From assembly GCA_028565715.1 (NCBI GenBank), contig JAOXYC010026679.1, positions 1-15,113 on the forward strand: a DNA stretch of 15,113 bases. The letters are read 5' to 3'. The notes below the pieces were generated by a model. The model worked only from the letters and a program-made list of their open reading frames with translations. It searched no databases and was not told where the DNA came from. Below, one piece after another: positions 1 to 15,113 of this stretch. The stretch comes from Phoronis pallida (lineage: Eukaryota; Phoronida; Phoronidae). The position numbers and the translations under genes were made by a program. Position 1 is the stretch's first letter; each line of letters opens with the position of its first letter.

Positions 1-1433
1 GGGGGGTCCCAAAATCATGCTTTTCGTGCGTACGTACTAAATGGATGGTCCCTAATATCATATCCAGTGTTGACCACAAAAACTGTACTCTTGACTTGAT
101 TTGAAAAAAAATTGCAACGTAATGCATTTTTAACTAAAAAAGTATTAAAATCAACTTTTTTTTAAATAAAAGTGATATTTTCAACTGTACAACAAAAAAG
201 GCATTTGAATTAAACATAATTTATTATTTTTATGGTGAAAATCTATTTTCTACACATCCATGTGACTCGTTAAATACTTGATTGATATATACACACATTT
301 TACTATTCATCACAACATCAATTAAACCACAAGGCCTAGAACACAATCAGAGATACTTCTGCAAAAATATATTTTTAAAGAAATATTTTATTATTTTTTT
401 CAAACTCGTCCTCAAAATTAAAAATGACCTGGAGTTTAATTTCAAACCCGTGTCATTTCCTTTTCTCGTTCAAATAATTGTGGACTATTTTTTAAAAATT
501 AATGGTGATTTGCGGTTCTAGACCTTCAAATAATAATAATAATACTAACAAAACTGCAGTGCAAATTTATTGGGACCATGATCTCCGTGACTGATATTGA
601 AGAGAGTTTGCACTCATTGTCATTAATGCAATGCACTGTTGCCTTAATATCATCAATGCCTTCAATCCAATGTTCAAATTAACAGAATGTCAAAGGATGT
701 TCCAAATAGCTACCATAATTCATTGTGTCAATGCAAATGTGAGATATTATAAGTTGGGTGTGGTTTTTGTTACAGAGCAAAAAACTAACTTTTAAGCATA
801 ATATAAATGAACTTGAACCTGAGTGGACAAATGATTGGCACCAGGAAAGTAAAATCCAACAAAAGCGTCTCTTCAATAAAAAAAACTGACAGGGAGCAGT
901 TAGCCAACATATTTATCACACAAGCTAATAAACTGCTCCTTAATTAGTCTACTAAATTGAAGAGACTTTGTCTGTGGCTAAGTTGTTGATGCTCAAATTT
1001 CATTAAGTACATAGTATTCTTGACTTGAAGCAAGAAGTTGTGACATCTATTGCATTGGGGGATTGTTGTAATCGACTTGGGATAATCAAGCACAGACCCA
1101 ATAAATCACTTAAATGGACCCAAAAATCATACTTTAAACAGTTATTTAAATTAACCTACTGATGATATAAAAATGCATTGTGAATGTTATGAATATCAAT
1201 GTTAAGTTCTAACTTATAAACATAAATACAATCAATATTTACCATTTTGATATTTTGTCATTGATATCAACTCGTTAACAATACACCAGCATTATTAACA
1301 GTGCTCGGTGTATAATTGTCATGGAACTAAATCTCTATACCAGTACTCACAAAACATTGTAATTAACAAATAAATGTATGTAATTAACTCAAGTGTATCT
1401 CAAATCACTAAGAAAAGTCCCAATTTTTTAAAA
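1..1433. other. Noncoding AT-rich stretch
   Basis: No coding region, splice-bounded exon or clear repeat was recognised. Open frames at 282-521 and 679-876 encode low-complexity Phe/Ile/Lys-rich or random-looking peptides. The edge sequence around 1-60 is less AT-rich and may be the end of a dispersed repeat. Confidence 0.6.
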
Positions 1434-1467
1434 GTTAACACCATGATTTAAAATTCATGGTGTTAAC
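1434..1467. repeat. Short hairpin with 13-bp arms
   Basis: GTTAACACCATGA at 1434-1446 is perfectly complemented at 1455-1467 with an 8-nt AT loop. It is noncoding and stands alone in AT-rich sequence. Confidence 0.8.
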
Positions 1468-1589
1468 TGCAATCTTAGATCATTTATAGAGAAACACATT
1501 GTGCTTGTAACCTAATTCGGTTGAGTGCGAGTGCTGTAATCTACAGTGTTGAATGGTGCCCTATGTTGTTCAACTGTCCTCTAAAATAA

Positions 1590-1781
1590 CATTTCCTAGC
1601 ACACAAGAGCTCCTACGTCATCTTTTGCTGATATTAGTGCTCTCGTAGCGCCCTCAGTTGGCCCAAGAATATTCTTATTCAACGGCACACATAAGCACTG
1701 ACACTGCTAACCAATCACTTTCCCACTGTGACATTCAAACATTTAAGAGCTAACGTAGGCGAGCTCATGCCCTAGCAAATG
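1590..1781. mobile_element. 192-bp MITE with 9-bp target-site duplication
   Basis: CTAAAATAA at 1581-1589 and 1782-1790 flank the element exactly. Inside, the termini are inverted repeats of about 30-40 bp with mismatches: CATTTCCTAGC...GAGCTCCTACGT on the left, and on the right, reverse-complemented, CATTTGCTAGG...GAGCTCGCCTACGT. It has no coding capacity. A 9-bp duplication points to Mutator-like elements, which is an inference from target-site length only. It also carries a CCAAT motif and a TGACGTAG motif. Confidence 0.8.
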
Positions 1782-1976
1782 CTAAAATAAGGTCCTGATG
1801 AAAGTGTGAGCAAAATTTATAAAACAAGCAAATTAATATACATTAAAAGTCAGATTATTAATTAAGTACCTTTCTTAAACTTAGGGGCATCACAGCAGGT
1901 CAAATAGATTGATTGGTTTACCAGTTATTATAAAATGAATGAAAACTTAGTTCAACCAAAAACCTTTTAATTGATA

Positions 1977-2212
1977 AGACGGTCAACTCTCACGATTGGT
2001 CATCAAATTATTTAGCAAATATATGTTATCCCAACAATATTCCGTTAATCACTTTTGTAGTTATTGTAGCTCAAAATTTTTTTCATCTGATGGCATTGTA
2101 ATGTTATAATGTGGCTTTCTTGCGCTTGGTACTGCAAGTAGCGCCCTGCCTGCTGTAAGAAAAATTTGCATGCACGCTATTTCAGACCGCAACATTGTAG
2201 AGTTGACCGTCT
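1977..2212. mobile_element. Possible small TIR element
   Basis: A perfect 14-bp inverted repeat, AGACGGTCAACTCT at 1977-1990 and its complement at 2199-2212, bounds 236 bp without coding capacity. A clear target-site duplication is missing. A TA dinucleotide on both sides (GATA before, CTATA after) would allow a mariner-like origin only if one terminus is shifted by a base. Confidence 0.5.
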
Positions 2213-2270
2213 CTATATATATGGCCTCTGGTTCAAATGGTTTTATGGGTGCGTACTGTCTGTACTTATT

Positions 2271-2470
2271 TCACCAATACTGAATTTTTAGTCCAGTGAT
2301 GTAGTCTTGGCCTATATTTTGGTCATATCTTGTCAGAAGTCCAGGATGTTCTTGGTGAAGGTAATCTTCATCTATACTTTGTCTTGTACGTAATCGAGTA
2401 AAGCTTTTCTTGACCCATTAGAAATATTGGAAGGTGTTCGTCTGGGTGTTGTTGGGCCTCGGAGAAAAAC
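2271..2470 (-). other. Exon-like segment of uncertain status
   Basis: On the minus strand a good acceptor (TTTTACTTTTTGCAG, ending at 2471) precedes GTTTTTCTCC. One frame is open for 32 codons to TAG at 2372-2374 (VFLRGPTTPRRTPSNISNGS...). Another frame, after a TAA at 2418-2420, is open for 48 codons to TGA at 2271-2273 (SFTRLRTRQSIDEDYLHQEH...). Neither is recognised. It could be a last exon with 3' UTR, a frameshifted relic, or chance. Confidence 0.25.
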
Positions 2471-2698
2471 CTGCAAAAAGTAAAACATTCAGTTAAAAAT
2501 GTGACAGATGCAACATGACTGTAATATCTTATGGTATTATTATATTAAAACAATGAGAATTTTGTTTGCTTGACTTCTTCGCCCAGAATTTCCGACTTTA
2601 TCTGGACTCAGTTCTTCACAATTAACCAACCCCATCAATTACTTCAAGACCAGTTCCTCATTAAACTGAACTCCAGGCCCTTCGACTCCGGTTGAGGG

Positions 2699-2752
2699 AC
2701 TTCCGGGTTTTTTACCAAAAGTAGGAGACTGTGTCTAAGCGGAGTGACGTAA
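2699..2752. promoter_or_regulatory. Promoter-like ETS and CRE motif pair
   Basis: ACTTCCGG at 2699-2706 (CCGGAAGT on the minus strand) is a full ETS site. TGACGTAA at 2745-2752 is a CRE/ATF site 39 bp away. The pair is common in core promoters of broadly expressed animal genes. No first exon was identified with certainty on either strand, so this is only a candidate. Confidence 0.3.
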
Positions 2753-3033
2753 TCAACATAATACTTAGCGAGACTTGATTATCGCGTAGGGAGAACAGAC
2801 CATGGTTTGAGATGGGCTGTTGGAGAGACTAGTTCCTCATGTGACCGACTTGTATTGATTTGTGATTGAAAAATGTTGAGTGTAGAACATTGTGCACAGA
2901 TTTAAGACCCTCACGTTCCTTTCCACCACTTCATATTATGCAAGTACTTCAGACTTGTATGTCCAAATCATACATAGACTGAAATTATTTGATGGCATGT
3001 GTTTACGATGAAAGGAAATGTTCATAGTCTCCA

Positions 3034-3209
3034 TGTTCAAAAACTTATTCACTTCTCAGGGGACAGTTGGGTATAATTGAGACATCAAACATTTCCCCCT
3101 GCATTCAATGGGTCTTGGTAAGTGATCAAGACCCGTTGAATGTGGCTGGAAACGTTTGATGTCTCAAACCAACCATCTCCTAGTATTAAAAGTGAATAAG
3201 TTTTGAACA
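3034..3209. repeat. Foldback with about 80-bp arms
   Basis: TTGAGACATCAAAC.TTTCC at about 3078 pairs with GTTTGATGTCTCAA at about 3157, and TTCAATGGGTCTTG with CAAGACCCGTTGAA. The pairing extends outward to AAACTTATTCACTT on the left and AAGTGAATAAGTTT on the right. The loop is about 9 nt. No coding capacity. Confidence 0.85.
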
Positions 3210-3535
3210 GACTTGAATTTTTAAAAAAATTCTTATACCAATCAAAAAACTGTTATTTAGGGCCGGTTTGTTTCAATAAGTTTACTTGCTATTACAAATA
3301 GCATAAACACCATCTTTCTCCTGGAAACCTATACTTCAGATGTTCCATGCTTTCTTAAAAGATTGAACCTTAATAATGTTTTCAAATCCGCAGTAGACCT
3401 TCGGACACATTAAACAGTTAATGATGAGGTTTACATGTTGTCAACAAGGAAAATGATATAATTGATAACAACTAGAGGCATTATATGCAATGGCATATGC
3501 ATGAATATTGTTAGACATCCAGTTGTAGATTGAAG

Positions 3536-3656
3536 ATATTATATGAATTTAAGTCAAATACTGGAACTTACTTATTAAACGTGACATTGCGTTGACGATA
3601 TGGACGCAACGTCACGTTTAGTAAGTTCCAGTATTTGACTTAAATTCATATAATAT
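3536..3656. repeat. Near-perfect palindrome, 55-58-bp arms
   Basis: Left arm 3536-3593 and right arm 3602-3656 are reverse complements apart from a four-base insertion (extra CTTA) and an A/G change. The core GTCAAATACTGGAACTTAC is fully mirrored. A 13-bp direct repeat, TATATGCAATGGC, lies at 3482-3494 and 3654-3666, so the right copy overlaps the arm's end. Confidence 0.92.
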
Positions 3657-3679
3657 ATGCAATGGCCTTTTAAGGTTAA

Positions 3680-3995
3680 AACCCTCCAAAGCCCAGCACT
3701 CTGCAGTAGGAATGACAGCCCGTTGCCGTTGGGACCACCGTTGGCGTGCCTTTGGTGCGGGCCTATGGAAGGTGCGCATTTTGGAGAGCCAATGAATCGA
3801 CGGTGTCTTTGATCCAACCCTTTTTCTGTTGGCATACTAATGAGCTCATTAGCATACCGCCATTGATGGACAATGGGATAACTAGCTGGGCCAGTCCGTG
3901 TAAATTCAGGGCGGGGACGTCGTGGGCCGCCATCTTGAGGGGGTGCGCCGTACATGTTCTTAGGCTGCTTGAAACGTTCCGTATATGGAACGCCA
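3680..3995. repeat. GC-rich insert between imperfect 16-bp direct repeats
   Basis: GGCCTTTTAAGGTTAA at 3664-3679 and GGCCTTGCAGGGTTAA at 3996-4011 agree at 13 of 16 bases and bracket 316 bp that is much richer in GC and CpG than its surroundings. Inside are the perfect palindrome CTAATGAGCTCATTAG (3837-3852), GACGTC (3916-3921) and GCCGCCATCTT (3926-3936, a YY1-type site on the minus strand). Open frames on both strands do not look like proteins. It is probably an inserted repeat. Confidence 0.5.
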
Positions 3996-4566
3996 GGCCT
4001 TGCAGGGTTAATTCAACTCAGGATTTTGGATAATTTCAATGTAACCCTTCTTTAAAAAGAATAATTGACAAAATAAAAGAATTATTTGAACAGAAACTAG
4101 AAATTGAAACTTGTAAAGAGTTGATTCACCTCGGCATGCATGATTATCCTGCAGTAAAGTGATAAGAATTCAAATTGATTATTTCGACAACTGAAATACT
4201 AAGTCTAGGTATTTAAATTGGTCAGGATAAAGTTTCCATATTTTATGCGGCAACTTAGCTGTAAGTCTGAGATCACTTTTGTGTGCAACAAGTGAATCAA
4301 CTTAAGAGACGTGCATGAAAATAAGATTAAGTAACATCAAGAATTTGAAATATGAAAATTTTCTAGCCAAAAAGTCTTCATGAATCAAATAATGATTGCA
4401 AGTTAAATCGGCCCATGATAACTAACTATTGGATGGTTGAAGCATAAGAGAATAGGAAAGCGATTGTATAATACTTATGATGTCCTGTCAGAGTTCATTA
4501 AGGTTGTTAATCACCAATATTGCGAGTGTTTTCCTTTCAGAAACGGTCAAATTTTCCAAAAAGGGT

Positions 4567-4717
4567 GCGGAATAATTCCGCGCTCTTAAATTTTTAGAAA
4601 TTGCTTAATATGAAACTGTTATATTCGTTTTTTTAATTGCACTGTCGCGGAATCATGCAGAATAATTCAGAGCGGAATTATTCCGCATGTTCCGCGGAAT
4701 AGTGCGGAATATTCCGC
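4567..4717. repeat. Cluster of GCGGAAT palindromes
   Basis: GCGGAATAATTCCGC at 4567-4581 recurs reverse-complemented as GCGGAATTATTCCGC at 4672-4686. These are followed by TTCCGCGGAA (4690-4699) and the perfect 14-bp GCGGAATATTCCGC (4704-4717). Partial copies (GCGGAATCATGC, GAATAATTC) lie between. The arms could also pair with each other over about 100 bp. Surrounding sequence is AT-rich. Confidence 0.85.
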
Positions 4718-4960
4718 GCGGGATAATTCAATTTTCTTCAATTTTTAAAAGAGTAACAAAATCATGCAATATAAAAAGTTCATAGTGAATCGAAGGTTTG
4801 ACACATCAAACTTCAATATCTATTGTGAATGGTAATAGAATGAACACTGATAAAGGCTTGGGTAGACCTTAGTTGGTGTTGTGTGTTCATCAGGCATGCT
4901 AGTTGTGTGTTGTACGACGTTGCATGCATGCAGTATTTACATGCAGATTAGAATACACTA

Positions 4961-5020
4961 CCTGGTCTCGACTAACTGAACGATAATGAACTTGGTCTCG
5001 ACTGACTGAGCGATGGTTAC
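4961..5020. repeat. Two-copy 30-bp tandem repeat
   Basis: TGGTCTCGACT.ACTGA.CGAT occurs at 4963 and again at 4993, period 30, with about seven differences over the unit. No function is suggested by it. Confidence 0.75.
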
Positions 5021-5690
5021 TTACAGATGTACGATAAATTAAGGAGCTCTACAATAAACAGCACGTAATGTACTTAATATTGTAGAATATGTGCCTAATT
5101 CTTCAAGATTTGCTTTAACATGAAACTGACCTTTGATATTCAATCTTTTTAGTTGTAAACCACTAGTACAGGAAATGTGTTTTGACAATATGCTTGAAAT
5201 CACTTTAATTATTCAAATGTCAGTTATTTGGTTTGTGAAAAAGTTCAAACAATGAAAAGTACGACAAAGTTCAATTTAAATTGAGATAAGCAAAGATGGA
5301 ATTTTGATTTTGATACTTCCATTCCAAAATATCTGTCATTGAAAGTTTTGTGGATTACCAGAACTTATTCTTTACGAAAATACTTGTTAGACCAAGTTTT
5401 TAATGATGTTACTCAAAATACTACAAAATGATAGATTCCTCAACAACTAGTTTATCTCAGAACTGTTTTGTTTACAAATAAATGATAATGATATATAACT
5501 GATCTAAGCATTTTGTAATAAGGAAGCGGCAATTTGTAAAACAAGCTAAGCGTGCCAGACGTTTCGATTGAATACTGCCATAGAAAAACATCCGTTATCT
5601 CAGCAACAAAATTGTAATTACGAAATCTTGTGAATTCCTTAGAAAAAAACTTTAAAATTTGATAAACTTAATTTCATGGCATCTTTTTGT

Positions 5691-5696
5691 TTTATT
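5691..5696 (-). terminator. Putative polyadenylation signal AATAAA of the BRSK gene
   Basis: The minus strand reads AATAAAAC here, 127 nt past the TGA stop, a usual distance for a short 3' UTR. No obvious GU-rich element was seen just downstream, so other sites may be used. On the plus strand the same bases form part of TTTTATTGCAG, an acceptor-like string. Confidence 0.5.
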
Positions 5697-5822
5697 GCAG
5701 CAAGCAATGCCGGTTTCATCTTCAGAATTATTGATTGTAAGTGGCTGAAAAAACCTATGAAACAAATGTTTCATGTCGTGTTGCTATGGCAGTATTACAC
5801 AACAGTAAACTGAATCAACCAA

Positions 5823-14339
<8,517 letters not shown>

Positions 14340-15113
14340 CTGAAACATAAAATTTAGAATTACAACCAATCACAAAGAAACAGTTGACCATGTAATTTCC
14401 AATCAAAAGTGATTCTCACAATTCATGGGATGTAATAACACCTTTTATTGGATGAGATTTGAAAAATTATAGAACGACCTTTGATTTTTAAAATCGAATC
14501 CAATAAAAAGGTTTATTACTTCCCATGAATTGAAGAATCATTTATCACATAACATCACCAATTTGGGAAAAAATGTGGAGTTTTGAGTAACCCATTTTGA
14601 CAGTTTGACTGGAGTACATAACGCATTAATGTTATGTCATAGTGTTATGGCACTAAATACAAGGGTAGTTGATGTGATGAAATCTGAGTATAAAACCATA
14701 CATGGTCTCTTCAACATGACATAACAAACAGAGATGTTTCTAAGTTATAGGTACATTAACTTGGCTTTCTTCAGAAACCTGAAGCCTAACAACCACTTCT
14801 AACTCAAAATATCCACACTGACATACAAGACATTTTTACGTCAGCGTGAAAAGTAAGAAGATAGATTACAACAAAGAAAATGACTTGACCAACAAAAACA
14901 TATGAAACACCATTATTAGGTATTAAATCTTTTGAGGCAACTCATTGTCAGGCACAGGATCAGAAGCAGTGGAGGTCTCTTCTTGAAGTCTTATGTGCCA
15001 CCTAAGCACCAAGAGACCTAAGCAAGTTTTAGGTAACGCCAGTGGTTTAGTTAGTTGTTATGCTTCAACAGTTTAGTATGGCTAGACGCCGATTGGCGTC
15101 GCTGCATATGTAT
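14340..15113 (-). other. Intron upstream of the first visible BRSK exon (partial)
   Basis: No exon encoding the expected preceding kinase segment (subdomains V-VIa) was found in any minus-strand frame, so it lies beyond the edge. The stretch holds a foldback at 14407-14543. At 14941-15010 an open minus-strand stretch beginning LQEETSTASDPVPDNE ends in a stop and has no supporting splice sites. Confidence 0.7.
14407..14543. repeat. Foldback (inverted repeat) in BRSK intron
   Basis: Arms of about 58 bp (roughly 14407-14467 and 14486-14543) pair imperfectly around a short loop. The core AATTCATGGGA.GTAATAA is mirrored by TTATTACTTCCCATGAATT. No target-site duplication was identified. It may be a MITE relic. 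Confidence 0.8.

Larger units (their letters stand above)
4012..5690. other. Noncoding stretch downstream of the BRSK gene
   Basis: Apart from the palindrome cluster and the two-copy repeat, nothing was recognised. All frames are broken by frequent stops, and no acceptor-donor pair encloses a protein-like segment. Confidence 0.6.

Noticed and set aside
282-521. 79-codon plus-strand open frame
   Set aside because: It is a Phe/Lys/Ile-rich translation of AT-rich DNA with no recognisable domain or splice context.
3575-4033. Overlapping open frames on both strands (126 and 95 codons) in the GC-rich block
   Set aside because: They exist because GC-rich sequence has few stops. They run through the palindrome and the insert border and look unlike proteins.

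Overview
The window is animal nuclear DNA. It is AT-rich, gene-poor, and carries one clear protein-coding gene split into many small exons by GT-AG introns. That gene, on the minus strand, is the 3' two thirds of a BRSK/SAD-1 family Ser/Thr kinase (brain-specific kinase, AMPK-related). Thirteen exons join in frame from the HRD catalytic loop (exon at 14223-14339) to a TGA stop at 5823-5825, giving 529 codons plus the last base of a preceding codon. The N-lobe exons and promoter lie beyond the right edge. Exon density, typical metazoan splice sites, a tRNA-derived SINE-like relic, foldbacks and small MITEs point to an invertebrate. A deuterostome or lophotrochozoan would fit, but the sequence does not settle the phylum.

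Layout from right to left (the direction of transcription): 14340-15113 is intron with a foldback. 14223-14339 encodes the catalytic loop, DFG and the T-loop threonine. Next comes a 32-bp tandem array (13909-14228) whose unit copies the splice donor of this exon. Exons at 13188-13221, 12811-12879, 12463-12609, 12102-12136 and 10971-11022 finish the kinase C-lobe and linker. Exons at 9701-9813 and 9070-9170 encode the UBA-like segment. Exons at 8635-8755 and 8024-8344 encode a Ser/Pro/Thr-rich linker with an eight-unit TPR-type repeat. Exons at 7391-7517, 6635-6800 and 5823-6010 encode the C-terminal KA1-like domain and tail. A minus-strand AATAAA at 5691-5696 is the likely polyadenylation signal.

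From 1 to about 5690 I find no convincing gene. The region holds a 192-bp MITE with a perfect 9-bp target-site duplication (1590-1781), a second TIR element (1977-2212), a promoter-like ETS plus CRE pair (2699-2752), two foldbacks (3034-3209, 3536-3656), a GC-rich insert between imperfect direct repeats (3680-3995), and a cluster of GCGGAAT palindromes (4567-4717).

The observations most worth checking are the splice-donor satellite in the activation-loop intron, a partial copy of the neighbouring exon inside intron 12610-12810, and the intronic foldbacks, which could form double-stranded RNA in the kinase pre-mRNA. Exon borders were set by matching GT-AG sites to reading-frame continuity and to remembered BRSK family sequence. 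No database search was made.
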